The notes: a model not told the origin generated them from the sequence alone. Shown: positions 10,282 through 20,294, numbered from the stretch's first letter. The stretch is 64,000 nucleotides of DNA from Chlorobiaceae bacterium (GCA_013334485.1 JAAXXL010000006.1:1-64000); one strand, 5' to 3'. Made by a program: numbers and translations.

Positions 10282-11235
10282 GTGAAAGTAAACCTCGACC
10301 GTACTTCATCAGGTTTCTGCATAGGCGTGCAGGGCACCATCCACGTCGCTGAAGAAAAACTCCAGGATCCACAGGGATTATACTCACTCGGCGATGTCGT
10401 CCACAATGAGGCCGAGGTAAAACGGCTGGAAGCTCTTGGTCTTGTCACTATCGATGAGCCAACCTTCCGGAAACTTGGAAATGCCCGTGTACTCATCAGG
10501 GCTCACGGGGAGCCACCATCAACCTACAAAACAGCGGAAGAGAACAATCTGGAAGTCACCGATACGACATGCCCGGTCGTTTCCAGACTTCAGCGGACAA
10601 CCAGAGCGCTCCATGAGCTGGGTTACCAGATCATCATCTACGGAAAACCTACCCATCCGGAGGTAATAGGCATCAACGGTCAGTGTGCAAACAACGCTAT
10701 TATCATCAAGCATGCCGACCTCAGCGACCCCGAAGAGATAAAAAGACTCGACGCTGCAAAAAAAACCGCGCTCATCAGCCAGACAACTATGGATGTTCCG
10801 GGATTTTATGAGCTCAAGCTGAATCTTGAGGCACGCTTCGCGCCCGCAGCGCAGGAACCATGGATGGCAATCCGCGACATTGATATTACTGCCGAAGTGA
10901 CCGGCATTCGCACTATGCCTCGCTTTATCTTCAAGGACACCATCTGCCGGCAGGTATCAAGCCGCAACCAGAAGCTGCATGATTTTGCACTTGCCAATGA
11001 GATTATCATCTTTGTGGCCGGTAAAAAAAGTTCGAACGGCCAGGTGCTCTATAATATCTGCCGTGATGCTAATCCCCGAAGCTACTTCATCGAAGATGTT
11101 GAGGATATTCAGCCGGAGTGGCTCATCTCAAATAATGGAGGCAGCGTTTCGAGTACCGGGATCTGCGGTGCAACCTCAACACCAATGTGGCTGCTTGAAA
11201 AGGTAGCAAACCATATCGAAAGTAACTTCCCCTGA
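10282..11235 (+). CDS. ispH: 4-hydroxy-3-methylbut-2-enyl diphosphate reductase
   Basis: IspH (LytB) is the last enzyme of the MEP isoprenoid pathway and forms IPP and DMAPP with a 4Fe-4S cluster. The three cluster cysteines are C13 (GFCIGV), C97 (TTCPVV) and C222 (TICRQV). I place the start at a GTG that gives [13 protein letters not shown], because the family begins there. The longer open frame back to 10228 overlaps presumed upstream sequence and is not conserved in character. The length is then 317 residues. The next gene begins 10 bases downstream. Confidence 0.92.
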   Translation: MKVNLDRTSSGFCIGVQGTIHVAEEKLQDPQGLYSLGDVVHNEAEVKRLEALGLVTIDEPTFRKLGNARVLIRAHGEPPSTYKTAEENNLEVTDTTCPVVSRLQRTTRALHELGYQIIIYGKPTHPEVIGINGQCANNAIIIKHADLSDPEEIKRLDAAKKTALISQTTMDVPGFYELKLNLEARFAPAAQEPWMAIRDIDITAEVTGIRTMPRFIFKDTICRQVSSRNQKLHDFALANEIIIFVAGKKSSNGQVLYNICRDANPRSYFIEDVEDIQPEWLISNNGGSVSSTGICGATSTPMWLLEKVANHIESNFP

Positions 11236-11245
11236 AGACACACAC

Positions 11246-13225
11246 ATGAATCATCTCTCTCTTACCATAAATGGCCTGCCTGTTACGGCAGCTTCCGGAG
11301 CCACAATTCTTGACGCCGCGACTGCTGCAGGAATCGAAATCCCCACGCTCTGTTTCAACAAGTCGCTTGATGCAACCGGCTCATGCTGGATGTGCATAGT
11401 TGAACTCAAGGGGAAAAACCGTTTCGTTCCGGCATGCGACACTCTGGTAATGGCGGGTATGGTCGTTGAAACTGAAAACGAAGCTCTCAGCTCAATGAGG
11501 CGACAGTCAATTGAGCGCATTATTGAACAACACAGCGGAGACTGCCTTGGCCCCTGCGAACTGACCTGCCCGGCAGGATGCGATATCCCCGACTTTATTG
11601 ATGCCATTGCCCGGCATGATGAACAAAGCGCCATAAAAATCATCAAGGAGAGCATTCCTCTTGCCGGAATTCTCGGACGAATCTGCCCGGCACCCTGCGA
11701 GGATGAGTGCAGAAGGCACGGTATCGATAACCCCATATCAATCTGCGCCCTCAAGCGCTATGCCGCCGACTGTGATTCGCAGGCGAGTGACCGATACGTT
11801 CCTGAAGTGAGGGAAAACAGCGGCAAAAAGGTTGCTATTGTCGGCAGCGGACCCGCCGGTCTAACCGCAGCGTTCTTTCTACGCCGCAAAGGCCACGGCG
11901 TAACCGTTCTTGAAGCTGGAACAGAGGCTGGAGGGATGATGCGCTACGGTATCCCCCGCTTCAGGCTGCCCGAATCGGTCATCGAAAGTGACCTTGCAAC
12001 CCTCCGCGATATGGGTATTGAGTTCCGTTTCAACTCAGAGTTCGGTTCAGCGGTTACCGTTGAGTCTGTCAAGCATGAGTTTGATGCCCTCTTTCTCGCA
12101 GTTGGTGCACAAAAGGCGGCAACCATGAACATCCCCGGAGAAGAGACTCCCGGTGTTCTCAGCGGTATCGAATTTCTGCGAAACACTGCCAATACCCCGG
12201 AATTGCAACATGGACAACTGCATCCCGGAGCACGCGTGGTGGTAACCGGAGGAGGCAATACTGCGATTGACGCTGCAAGAACCGCCATACGGCTCGGCGC
12301 ATCCAGCGTAACCATTCTCTATCGCCGGACCATCAAGGATATGCCTGCAAACCGTGCCGAAATAGATGAAGCCCTCTCAGAAGGAGTCACCATTGTCGAA
12401 CGGGTGGCGCCAACACGCATCCGCTCAATCAGCGACATACTTGAAATAACAGCCATCAAAATGGAACCGGGAGAGCCCGATGAGAGCGGCAGAAGAAGGC
12501 CGATACCGGTTCCAGGTTCGGAATTCACTGTAAAAGCCGACACCATCATCTCTGCCATCGGTCAGAAAATCGATTCAGCAGCAGCCGATGCCGCAGCAAT
12601 AGCGACCGGAAGTGGCGGCGAACTTCTGGTAGATCCCGAAACGCTCCAGAGTGAAACCCCATGGATTTTTGCCGGTGGTGACTGCGTGAACGGAACCGAT
12701 CTGGCGATCCTCGCTGTCGCGCAAGGAAAGCGTGCTGCTCACTCCATCGATCTCTTCCTCACCGGCAAAGCTGTTGTGGCAGAAAAACCTGCATTCAACT
12801 CCTCCTTCGGAGCACGCGATGAAGCTCCCGAGGCCTTCTACCAGCGGAAATCGCCTGCTGAGAGAGTTCCATTACCGGAACTGGTGCCTGAAGAGCGCAC
12901 AAAGAGTTTTGATGAAGTTGTTACCGGCTACACCGCTGAATCTGCCAGGGAAGAGGCTTTACGATGCCTCCAGTGCCGCTGCAACGCCATTGAGGATTGC
13001 CGCCTTCGTGAACTCGCCTCCCGCTACCTCCCCGCCCAAATAACCCTGCAACACGACCATCCCGGTTTCTACAAGGCAGAAAGTGCCGAAATCACCATGG
13101 AGCGCGAAAAGTGCGTTGATTGCGGCATCTGTGTGCGCATGATCGAACAGCTTCACGGTACCACCATAGACCTCACAATCATGACAAAAAGCTGCCCAAC
13201 CGGCGCACTATCATTGCCGGGTTGA
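11246..13225 (+). CDS. Iron-sulfur flavoprotein oxidoreductase (GltD/NfnB-like with 2Fe-2S and 4Fe-4S domains)
   Basis: The protein has 659 residues. An N-terminal 2Fe-2S ferredoxin domain has ligands C36, C47, C50 and C64. Next comes a GltD-type 4Fe-4S domain with clustered cysteines (CLGPCELTCPAGCD, CPAPCEDECRR). Then follow an FAD-binding Rossmann fold (VAIVGSGPAGLTAA) and an NAD(P) fold (VVTGGGNTAIDAARTA). A C-terminal CVDCGICVRM with SCPTGAL resembles another 4Fe-4S site. It probably moves electrons between NAD(P)H and ferredoxin-like partners; the physiological partner is not shown by sequence. It follows ispH closely, and the hydrogenase operon lies 2 kb downstream. Confidence 0.82.
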   Translation: MNHLSLTINGLPVTAASGATILDAATAAGIEIPTLCFNKSLDATGSCWMCIVELKGKNRFVPACDTLVMAGMVVETENEALSSMRRQSIERIIEQHSGDCLGPCELTCPAGCDIPDFIDAIARHDEQSAIKIIKESIPLAGILGRICPAPCEDECRRHGIDNPISICALKRYAADCDSQASDRYVPEVRENSGKKVAIVGSGPAGLTAAFFLRRKGHGVTVLEAGTEAGGMMRYGIPRFRLPESVIESDLATLRDMGIEFRFNSEFGSAVTVESVKHEFDALFLAVGAQKAATMNIPGEETPGVLSGIEFLRNTANTPELQHGQLHPGARVVVTGGGNTAIDAARTAIRLGASSVTILYRRTIKDMPANRAEIDEALSEGVTIVERVAPTRIRSISDILEITAIKMEPGEPDESGRRRPIPVPGSEFTVKADTIISAIGQKIDSAAADAAAIATGSGGELLVDPETLQSETPWIFAGGDCVNGTDLAILAVAQGKRAAHSIDLFLTGKAVVAEKPAFNSSFGARDEAPEAFYQRKSPAERVPLPELVPEERTKSFDEVVTGYTAESAREEALRCLQCRCNAIEDCRLRELASRYLPAQITLQHDHPGFYKAESAEITMEREKCVDCGICVRMIEQLHGTTIDLTIMTKSCPTGALSLPG

Positions 13226-13251
13226 AGAGATTCTGAATTTTGGATTTGTAG

Positions 13252-13273
13252 GGGCAAACCTGTGTGTTTGCCC
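13252..13273. repeat. Small hairpin repeat (GGGCAAAC...GTTTGCCC)
   Basis: An 8-bp perfect stem (13252-13259 with 13266-13273) has a 6-base loop and no following T tract. A related sequence (aggcgatcctgcgtgttcgc) occurs near 51730. It is likely a dispersed intergenic repeat, and may incidentally protect the 3' end of the upstream message. TCCCTGTTGTC-type repeats follow at about 13300-13340. Confidence 0.45.
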
Positions 13274-13449
13274 TATTGAATTGAGGGGGCGCGAAAATAT
13301 TTCTCTTCGTCCTTGCTGTCGTTGCAGTCCCTGTTGTCTTTTTTCAATTCAACATTCACCACCCCCCCCTTTCAAACACCGACAAAAAAAATCCCCCTTT
13401 TACTGCTCATATTTGCCGCCATATTGTTATTCTGAAGGGTTCCGAAAAA

Positions 13450-14715
13450 TTGAACCCCAAGCCTGTGACAAAGATTCCTGCTCATCCTGTTGAACTGATT
13501 GCGCCTGCGGGCGATATGACTGGCCTGCTTACTGCGCTCAAAGCCGGAGCGGATGCGGTCTACTTTGGTGCTGAGGGCTACAACATGCGGGCCGGAAGCA
13601 GCAACTTCACCCCTGCGGACTTTCCTGCCATTCATGCCCTTTGCAAGGAGTACCATGCCAAAGGGTATCTGGCACTCAACACAATTGTCTATGACGGTGA
13701 GCTGAAAAAGATGTCGCAGACCGTCACGGCAGCTAAAAAAGCGGGATTCGATGCCATAATCTGCTCGGACATGGCGGTCATTGAAGCCTGCCGGAAAGCA
13801 GGCATGCCGTTTCATATCTCGACTCAGGCTTCAGTCAGCAGCTACAGTGCGGTTAAATTCTATGCCTCTCTCGGGGCAAAGATGATTGTGCTGGCCAGAG
13901 AGCTGACCATTGAACAGGTACGCCATATTACCGACAAAATAAGGGATGACGGACTCGGCGTCAAGATTGAGTGCTTTGTTCATGGCGCCATGTGCGTGGC
14001 TGTTTCGGGGCGCTGTTTCATGTCGCAGGATATTTTCGGCCGTTCAGCAAACCGGGGTCAGTGCGTTCAGCCCTGCCGCAGGGAGTACATCATTACCGAT
14101 CCGGAGGAGAAGGAGGAACTTGCGCTTGGCACCGATTATGTCATGAGTCCCCAGGACCTCTGCACGATTGAGTTTATTGATGTGCTGATTGACGCAGGTA
14201 TTGCCGCCTTCAAAATTGAGGGAAGAAGCCGCAGCCCTGAATATGTCCATACGGCAACAACTGCCTACCGCACCGCAATTGACTTCTGCTTAAACCGCCG
14301 AAACGATCCGGAGTTCAGGGAAGAGTACAGTGAACTGACAACAAAGCTCAAGGATGAGCTTGCTACTGTCTATAACCGGGGATTTTCGAAAGGGTTTTAT
14401 TTCGGCAAACCGCTTGATGCCTGGGTTCAGGAGTATGGGTCACTTGCTAGGGAGAAGAAAACCTTTATCGGCGATATCAAAAAATATTATCCGAAAGCAG
14501 GGGTTGCAGAGATGATCATTCTCGCCCGTGGTCTCAAACAGGGCGAAAAACTCTCCATCCAGGGGCCAAAAACCGGAGTGGTCACCATGATGGCCGACTC
14601 ATTTCTCACCAACGATCAGCCTGATAACGATGCGCATAAAGGTGACAATGTCACACTCAAGTGCGCAAAGGTGAGAAAGAACGACAAAGTCTACCTTCTT
14701 GAAAAAAGAAAATAA
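13450..14715 (+). CDS. Peptidase U32 family protein
   Basis: The protein has 421 residues of the U32 (collagenase-like, PrtC/RlhA/TrhP) family. [19 protein letters not shown] at the N-terminus and [12 protein letters not shown] are family signatures. The segment [17 protein letters not shown] and the cysteines in [13 protein letters not shown] match the conserved U32 core. Many U32 proteins, such as RlhA and TrhP, act in RNA hydroxylation rather than proteolysis, so the substrate is open. The start is a TTG; the open frame has no better ATG before the conserved region. Confidence 0.87.
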   Translation: MNPKPVTKIPAHPVELIAPAGDMTGLLTALKAGADAVYFGAEGYNMRAGSSNFTPADFPAIHALCKEYHAKGYLALNTIVYDGELKKMSQTVTAAKKAGFDAIICSDMAVIEACRKAGMPFHISTQASVSSYSAVKFYASLGAKMIVLARELTIEQVRHITDKIRDDGLGVKIECFVHGAMCVAVSGRCFMSQDIFGRSANRGQCVQPCRREYIITDPEEKEELALGTDYVMSPQDLCTIEFIDVLIDAGIAAFKIEGRSRSPEYVHTATTAYRTAIDFCLNRRNDPEFREEYSELTTKLKDELATVYNRGFSKGFYFGKPLDAWVQEYGSLAREKKTFIGDIKKYYPKAGVAEMIILARGLKQGEKLSIQGPKTGVVTMMADSFLTNDQPDNDAHKGDNVTLKCAKVRKNDKVYLLEKRK

Positions 14716-14835
14716 ATCCTCTTGGTCTTTTTACCTTCTGCCCCAACAAGAGCTTTTCTCCTGATGAACGGTTTTGTGTACATTTGCATTATATGGCTTA
14801 TAGTACATTGCATAAACTTTACTGAAACATTAGTG

Positions 14836-15060
14836 ATGGGAAGTCAACTCGAATTGCTCGAAGCTGAAGCACTTAAACTATCCTCTTTTGATAGAACTGC
14901 TCTCGCCCAATTGTTGCTCTCAAGTCTTGATGAAGGGGCCGGAATTGAGGAGGCTTGGGATATCGAAACTGCGCGAAAAATAGCTGACATTGAAAATGGA
15001 GTGGTACAACTCATTCCACTCACTGATGCGCTCGCACAAGTTCGTGCAGCACTAAAGTGA
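14836..15060 (+). CDS. Putative addiction module antitoxin component
   Basis: This 74-residue acidic protein begins MGSQLELLEAEALKLSSFDR and matches the putative addiction-module component family (TIGR02574 type), usually paired with a RelE/ParE-like toxin. The open frame extends upstream to 14722, but that N-terminal part is hydrophobic and unlike the family, so the internal ATG is preferred. Its stop overlaps the GTG of a toxin remnant at 15057. The antitoxin looks intact while its partner is not. Confidence 0.72.
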   Translation: MGSQLELLEAEALKLSSFDRTALAQLLLSSLDEGAGIEEAWDIETARKIADIENGVVQLIPLTDALAQVRAALK

Positions 15061-15122
15061 AGCTCGTTATCTCCGTGGCACATCACATGCGGCGACCTGG
15101 ATACTGGGCTCAACGCAAATAA
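15057..15122 (+). pseudogene. Remnant of RelE/ParE-type toxin (internal deletion)
   Basis: A GTG overlapping the antitoxin stop opens a 21-codon frame that reads VKLVISVAHHMRRPGYWAQR followed by K. The first few residues look like a toxin N-terminus. The rest (VAHHMRRPGYW) resembles the extreme C-terminus of RelE/ParE toxins. About 60-70 central codons are therefore missing, and the frame is kept across the join. I infer that the toxin was inactivated by an in-frame internal deletion. No function is expected. Confidence 0.6.
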
Positions 15123-15268
15123 ATCCTCTTTCTCATTGATGTCCCTGTACTCCTTTTCCCCCACTTCAAAAAAAGACACTGTTCTCTTGGTGAAAGCTTT
15201 TGTGTACCTTTCAGTAAAGCGCACCATCATCTGCGTACAGAACTGCACAAGGAAAGGAGAGCAGGTCC

Positions 15269-16348
15269 ATGATCTACAAAATCATATCCAAAAACGAGTT
15301 CAAACGCTTTATTGATGCGCTGGTCCGAAGCAACAGCTCATTCGGGCCGCGCCTGGTCGATACCGACAGCCGTGGTGAAGCGGTGTACCAGTTTCAGCCG
15401 GTCTCTTCAGTTGATGAGATAGCGTTCGACTACACCAGAACAACCTCCTCAGCCAAACACTTTTTTCTCCCCTTTCGCGAGGAGCTGTCGCGATTTCACT
15501 TTCACGATGGCGACTGGGATCAAAGTGTCTCCTACGAAGCAAACCCGGTGGTAATTATCGGACTCAGGGCGTGCGACATAAGCGCGCTCAACATTCTTGA
15601 CGATGTTCTGCTCAACGGGCACTTCCCTTCGGCCTACTATCTTGCAAAACGTAAAAACACCTTTGTGATCGGCATGGATCACCTGCCGCTTCCCGACTGC
15701 TTCTGCAAATCGATGAACCATCACACCGTTCCGACCGGGTTTAATCTCTTCTGCTCCGATATCGGTGATGAGTACTATCTGGCAATCAACTCTTCAAAGG
15801 CCTTCAATTTCCTCAGGGAGTTCGAAACCCGCGACCCGCAGTATGATGAAAACTGCCGTCTGGCTGAACGCCGCAAGCTTATCAGCAGCAGTTTTCGCAC
15901 CGAAATTGATGTCACCGGGCTCCCGGCTATTCTTGATATCGAGTTTGACTCTCCCGTCTGGAAAAAATGGGGCGACAAGTGCCTCAGTTGCGGCACCTGC
16001 GCCATGGTCTGCCCGACCTGCTACTGTTACTCGGTAGAGGAGTCATTCGCGCCTGACCTGAACAGCTCCACTCGCCAGAAAAGGCTTTACTCCTGTAACC
16101 TTGTCGATTTTGCCGCTGTAGCCGGTGGCCACAACTTCCGTCCGAAAAACGGTGACCGGCTCAAGTACCGCTACTACCACCAGCACCGGGGGTTTGCCGA
16201 AAATGCCAACCAGCAGATCTGCGTCGGATGCAACCGGTGCGGCAGAGCCTGCCTTGCCGGAATCAACCCGAAAGATGTCATCAACGACCTAAGACAGGAG
16301 AAGGATACATGCATGACCAGCGTTTCGTCATCCCCCCGCAGGAGCTGA
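15269..16348 (+). CDS. hydB: Group 3b [NiFe] hydrogenase, beta subunit (4Fe-4S protein)
   Basis: This is the iron-sulfur electron-transfer subunit of a cytoplasmic NADP-type hydrogenase, also called sulfhydrogenase. The 359 residues include two cysteine clusters, [12 protein letters not shown] at 238-249 and [11 protein letters not shown] at 318-328, that bind 4Fe-4S centres. It would pass electrons between the small subunit and the flavin subunit. A good AGGAGA ribosome site precedes the ATG. The 3' end overlaps hydG by 40 bases, so translation is coupled. Confidence 0.9.
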   Translation: MIYKIISKNEFKRFIDALVRSNSSFGPRLVDTDSRGEAVYQFQPVSSVDEIAFDYTRTTSSAKHFFLPFREELSRFHFHDGDWDQSVSYEANPVVIIGLRACDISALNILDDVLLNGHFPSAYYLAKRKNTFVIGMDHLPLPDCFCKSMNHHTVPTGFNLFCSDIGDEYYLAINSSKAFNFLREFETRDPQYDENCRLAERRKLISSSFRTEIDVTGLPAILDIEFDSPVWKKWGDKCLSCGTCAMVCPTCYCYSVEESFAPDLNSSTRQKRLYSCNLVDFAAVAGGHNFRPKNGDRLKYRYYHQHRGFAENANQQICVGCNRCGRACLAGINPKDVINDLRQEKDTCMTSVSSSPRRS

Positions 16349-17226
16349 ACCGGGAGGATTTTGCTTCATCGGTTCCGGAGTTCAACCGGCGTGCAGAGGT
16401 GATGAATACCGACATGGGCTACAAATGCGCGATTACTAATATTGTCCGGCTTACCGAACAGGAAAAACTCTTTCAGATCCGCATTATCGACCCTGGGGAG
16501 CGGGCTCTCTTCAGGTTCCGGCCTGGCCAGTTTCTGATGCTGGAACTTCCCGGTTACGGAGAGGTGCCTATCTCCATATCAAGCTCAAGCACCAACCATG
16601 AGGTTCTCGAACTCTGTATCCGCAAGGCCGGCAGTGTAACCTCTGCTCTCTTCAATGCCGGTGAGGGAACACGCGTAGCCATACGGGGCCCTTTCGGATC
16701 ATCGTTTCCTATGGATGAGATGGCTGGCCATAACGTCCTTCTGATTGCCGGAGGGCTCGGCATTGCGCCGCTGCGGGCTCCGCTCTTCTGGATTAACGAG
16801 CACCGGAACCGCTTTCTTGATGTCAGCCTGCTCTACGGAGCAAAAGATCCATCTCAACTGCTCTTCACCTGGCAGTTCAACGAGTGGGATATGATCAGCC
16901 ATATCGGGCTGCACACCATTGTCGAACATGGTTCCGATGAGTGGACAGGCAAAACCGGCATGATCACCGATCTCTTCAATGATATTTCCATTGATCCGGG
17001 AACAACCTACGCCATTGTCTGCGGACCGCCAGTGATGTTCAAGTTTGTCTGCGGCTATCTTGACCGGCTCGGCATACCGATGAACCGGATGTTTGTGTCG
17101 CTGGAACGACGAATGCACTGCGGCATGGGAAAATGCTGCCGATGTATGGTCGGATCCACCTTTACCTGTATTGACGGGCCTGTTTTTGATTACTGGTCGG
17201 TCATGAATCTCAAGGAAGCCATTTAG
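16309..17226 (+). CDS. hydG: Group 3b [NiFe] hydrogenase, gamma subunit (FAD/NAD(P)-binding)
   Basis: This diaphorase subunit is of the ferredoxin-NADP reductase type. An FAD domain ([21 protein letters not shown]) is followed by a NAD(P) domain ([15 protein letters not shown]). A C-terminal 2Fe-2S motif reads [11 protein letters not shown] with a later cysteine in FTCIDGP. The start chosen is the ATG at 16309, because an AGGAGAAGG site lies just upstream and the longer frame lies wholly inside hydB. The length is 305 residues. It connects H2 oxidation or production to NADP(H). Confidence 0.9.
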   Translation: MHDQRFVIPPQELNREDFASSVPEFNRRAEVMNTDMGYKCAITNIVRLTEQEKLFQIRIIDPGERALFRFRPGQFLMLELPGYGEVPISISSSSTNHEVLELCIRKAGSVTSALFNAGEGTRVAIRGPFGSSFPMDEMAGHNVLLIAGGLGIAPLRAPLFWINEHRNRFLDVSLLYGAKDPSQLLFTWQFNEWDMISHIGLHTIVEHGSDEWTGKTGMITDLFNDISIDPGTTYAIVCGPPVMFKFVCGYLDRLGIPMNRMFVSLERRMHCGMGKCCRCMVGSTFTCIDGPVFDYWSVMNLKEAI

Positions 17227-17237
17227 CACTGTTCAAG

Positions 17238-17993
17238 ATGAATCAACAAGGATTACGCTTTGAAAAGCTGAAAATAGCATCCTTTGACTTTACCTGCTGT
17301 GAGGGGTGCCAGTTGCAGCTTGCAAACAGGGAGTCAACACTTGCCGACTTTCTCCGGCTGCTTGACATCAGAAACTTCAGAGAGATCTCCTCTGAACGCC
17401 ATGATGATTACGATATCGCTCTTATCGAAGGGAGCATCAGCCGAAGCGATGAGGTACCCCGGCTTCAGGCAATCCGCCGCCAGGCAAAAGTGCTGGTTGC
17501 CTTTGGAACCTGCGCCTGTTTCGGAGGAGTCAACAGCCTGAAAAACCGGGTTTCCAGTGAAGCCGCAGTCCGCGAAGTCTATGGAGAGATGAAGGTCGAA
17601 ACAATGCCGGTGCGAAGAGTCAGCGAGGTGGTCAAGGTTGATCTCTCCATACCCGGATGCCCGGTGGCTAAAGAGGAGGTGGAACGCATTATCGTAAGCC
17701 TGGTAACCGGCGCACAGGTAGCGCTGCCGAAATATCCTGTCTGTGTTGAGTGCAAGGCCGCGCTCAACACCTGCCTGTTTGAGCTGGGTGAAATCTGTCT
17801 CGGCCCTATCACCCGTGCCGGATGCCATGCCGTATGCACAACCGGCAAAACCCCATGCCTTGGATGCCGGGGTCCGGCAGAGGAGATCAACATGGAGGCG
17901 TTCCTCCATCTGGTCAGGGAACGGGGGCTAAGCCTCGGCGACCTGCAGGAAAAACTTGCATTTTATAACTCCTTTGAAGCATTCACCCCATGA
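17238..17993 (+). CDS. hydD: Group 3b [NiFe] hydrogenase, delta (small) subunit
   Basis: The small subunit carries the iron-sulfur chain next to the [NiFe] site. The N-terminal motif [12 protein letters not shown] (C20, C21, C24) binds the proximal cluster, and later cysteines lie in [19 protein letters not shown] and a C-terminal cluster ending CLGCRGP. At 251 residues with no Tat signal it is a cytoplasmic group 3 type. Its stop overlaps the hydA start (ATGA), showing translational coupling. Confidence 0.92.
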   Translation: MNQQGLRFEKLKIASFDFTCCEGCQLQLANRESTLADFLRLLDIRNFREISSERHDDYDIALIEGSISRSDEVPRLQAIRRQAKVLVAFGTCACFGGVNSLKNRVSSEAAVREVYGEMKVETMPVRRVSEVVKVDLSIPGCPVAKEEVERIIVSLVTGAQVALPKYPVCVECKAALNTCLFELGEICLGPITRAGCHAVCTTGKTPCLGCRGPAEEINMEAFLHLVRERGLSLGDLQEKLAFYNSFEAFTP

Positions 17994-19264
17994 AGCGGGA
18001 CTACACTATTGATATCCATCACCTCACGAGAGTTGAGGGACATGCCAACATCAACATCACCGTCAGGGAGGGCAGGCTCGTTGATGCCCGATGGGCGGTT
18101 GTTGAAACTCCAAGGTTTTTTGAAGTGATGCTCAAAGGGATGAGTGCCGAACGGGTCCCTTTTCTGACCTCAAGAATCTGCGGAATATGCTCGATAAGCC
18201 ACGCTCTTGCCAGCATCAGGTCGCTTGAACGGGCCATGAATATTGTGCCTCCGATAGTGGCAGAAAAAACACGGCTTCTGGCCATGCACGGCGAAACCCT
18301 GCAGAGCCATGCACTACACCTTTTCTTTCTGGCCGCGCCTGACTTTGCCGGAACCGCAAGTGTTCTGCCGCTCATGGAGTCGCACCCCGACATCGTCAGG
18401 GCGGGGCTCAAGCTCAAGGAGCTTGGCAACGAGATCAGCCGCGTCACCACCGGCCGCTGCACCCATCCGGTCAGCCTTGTGGTAGGCGGCCTCAGCAAGG
18501 CTCCTGATAAAGCTCAGCTTGCCGCATTGCAGAAGATGATCCGGGAGAGAAAACCGCTGCTTGAAACCGCCTGTGCCTTTTTCAGGACACTTGCCATTCC
18601 TGATTTCAGCCGCGAAACCGAGTTCATTTCTCTCTCCAACGGCACCAGCTATCCCGCAATCGGAGGAGATCTCGTTTCGAGTGACGGCATCAGGAGAGAT
18701 GAGAACGATTATCTGTTGATGACCAACGAGTACACAAAGGATTTTTCAACCACTAAATTCACCCGACTCAGTCGCGAGACCTCGGCAGCAGGGGCGCTTG
18801 CACGCTTCAACAACAGCAGCCCGTTTCTGCACCCTGAAGCGCTGAAAGCTGCTGAAAGCTTCGGCTTCAGGCCGGTATGCCACAACCCCTTCATGAACAA
18901 CATCGCACAGCTTGTCGAGTGCATTCATATTCTTGAGGATGCCGAGCTGCTGATTGAGTCACTCCTCGATATGGAGCTATCCTCAATCAAAACTCCATGG
19001 AAAGCAGAGGCAGGTTCAGCCACCGGAGCCGTTGAAGCACCGCGAGGCATTCTCTACCACCACATGGAGACCGATTCAGAAGGCAGGGTGGTCAAAGCGG
19101 ACTGCATCATCCCCACCACGCAGAATAACGCCAACATAGACCTTGATCTGAAAGCCATCACGGAGTGGGCGCTCGAAAAAGGGAAAAATGACCGGGAGAT
19201 TGAAAAGCTCTGCGAGATGGTGGTACGCTCATACGACCCGTGTATTTCATGCTCGGTGCACTGA
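17990..19264 (+). CDS. hydA: Group 3b [NiFe] hydrogenase, alpha (large, catalytic) subunit
   Basis: The large subunit holds the Ni-Fe active site. The N-terminal ligand motif [10 protein letters not shown] has C64 and C67; the C-terminal motif DPCISCSVH has C418 and C421. The protein is 424 residues and stops exactly at H424. Most large subunits of this type are made with a short extra C-terminal peptide that a maturation protease removes; none is encoded here. An unusual 14-bp inverted repeat begins six bases after the stop, and a diverged copy of this gene's 3' part lies at 20155-20227. No maturation genes are in the window. Confidence 0.92.
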   Translation: MKRDYTIDIHHLTRVEGHANINITVREGRLVDARWAVVETPRFFEVMLKGMSAERVPFLTSRICGICSISHALASIRSLERAMNIVPPIVAEKTRLLAMHGETLQSHALHLFFLAAPDFAGTASVLPLMESHPDIVRAGLKLKELGNEISRVTTGRCTHPVSLVVGGLSKAPDKAQLAALQKMIRERKPLLETACAFFRTLAIPDFSRETEFISLSNGTSYPAIGGDLVSSDGIRRDENDYLLMTNEYTKDFSTTKFTRLSRETSAAGALARFNNSSPFLHPEALKAAESFGFRPVCHNPFMNNIAQLVECIHILEDAELLIESLLDMELSSIKTPWKAEAGSATGAVEAPRGILYHHMETDSEGRVVKADCIIPTTQNNANIDLDLKAITEWALEKGKNDREIEKLCEMVVRSYDPCISCSVH

Positions 19265-19270
19265 ACTTCC

Positions 19271-19312
19271 TGATCAGTCGGATCCGTCCAATCTGACCGA
19301 TCCGACTGATCA
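19271..19312. repeat. Palindromic 9-base repeat array forming a hairpin after hydA
   Basis: This array of GATCNGWCN-like 9-base units forms a 14-bp perfect stem (19271-19284 with 19299-19312), extended by three more pairs after one mismatch. It sits between the convergent stops of hydA and the next gene. The same kind of units occurs within the coding linker of that gene at about 19674-19717. It could terminate transcription, but there is no T tract. Confidence 0.7.
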
Positions 19313-19313
19313 A

Positions 19314-20069
19314 TCAAATCTTCACAACACCTTTGCACTCGGGAAAACCGCTGCAACCCCAAAACTGTTTACCCTCGTTTATTCCTGCCTTGGCCATTCG
19401 CAACACCATGGGCTTGTCACATTGCGGACACGAGGGAATAGAATCGCCGGATTCCGACTCCCAGTGAAGTTCCTCACGCTTGCGAGCCCGCTCGACCAGA
19501 CGGGCTGTAGCAAGTTGCTCACTGTAACCGCCCTCTTCGACGAAGGCCGCCTCCAGCGCGGCAATCTGCTGGTCGAGAAGATAGTTTGCCTGATGGATAA
19601 GGCAAATAATAGCATTTGCCCGAACCTCAGGGCGTTCATTCTCCAGCCAGGGGGCATAAAGCTTCCAGCGTTCCTGATCAGACAGATCAGTCAAATCCGT
19701 CCGATCAGACTGATCTCTTTTGAACCGTTTCGGCACTTCGCGAACTGCCTGAGCTTCCATGCTTGATACTGTCCACATCGGCAGGCGCCGGTGGCGCAGA
19801 TAGTCCTCAAAATCAAGCAGAAGCTCCTCAAGGCTGGCCCGGGCAACATTGATCAGCCGAAGTTCTGTCTGTGAGGAGGTTGCCGCAGCACGGCTACCTT
19901 CAGCAATGTTCTGCCGACCTGAACGGGCCGCCTGGATCATCTGGTCCAGCGTCCGCGATCTCGAATCAATGAACTTCTCGCAAAACCAGTACGTAGCATC
20001 ATATATCAGGGTGGCAGTCTGAAAACTGGCAGTCTTACGATAACCGCCACTCGGTCGCAACTTTTTCAT
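19314..20069 (-). CDS. Four-helix-bundle protein with C-terminal topoisomerase-type zinc finger
   Basis: Residues about 15-95 match the four-helix-bundle family first seen as the protein of 23S rRNA intervening sequences (SRTLDQMIQAARSGRQNIAE, LINVARASLEELLLD). A second helical segment spans 131-200. Residues 210-251 are a topoisomerase-type zinc ribbon with C214, C217, C239 and C245. Between them, residues 119-132 (DQSDRTDLTDLSDQ) are the translation of a 9-base tandem repeat. The function of the fused form is unknown. Diverged hydA sequence on the far side suggests that the gene arrived by transfer. Confidence 0.8.
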   Translation of the reverse strand: MKKLRPSGGYRKTASFQTATLIYDATYWFCEKFIDSRSRTLDQMIQAARSGRQNIAEGSRAAATSSQTELRLINVARASLEELLLDFEDYLRHRRLPMWTVSSMEAQAVREVPKRFKRDQSDRTDLTDLSDQERWKLYAPWLENERPEVRANAIICLIHQANYLLDQQIAALEAAFVEEGGYSEQLATARLVERARKREELHWESESGDSIPSCPQCDKPMVLRMAKAGINEGKQFWGCSGFPECKGVVKI

Positions 20070-20154
20070 AGGGTTTATGCTGAGAAAATCCGACGGAAAA
20101 TTCTACGTTTTTACATAAGAATAATACGTCAGATTTTCAAGTAATCAAAACCTG

Positions 20155-20262
20155 CTGCGTCATCCCACCACGCAGAACAACGCCGACATTCATCTTGACT
20201 TGAAGGCTATCGTCGAATGGGCACTCGGGAAAACCGCTGCAGCCCCAAAACTGCGTTCCCTC
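20155..20262. pseudogene. Chimeric remnant: hydA 3' fragment joined to four-helix gene 3' fragment
   Basis: 20155-20227 matches the hydA segment 19102-19174 at 57 of 73 positions by eye, with many differences at third codon positions and one deleted base. 20221-20253 matches 19335-19367, the zinc-finger end of the neighbouring gene, with one mismatch in 33. The two pieces overlap in the shared sequence GCACTCG. It is therefore a fused relic of a second hydA/four-helix-gene junction, formed by deletion at a short homology. Confidence 0.8.
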
Positions 20263-20294
20263 GGCATACTTACCCCTTTCTTTGAAAAGGGCAA

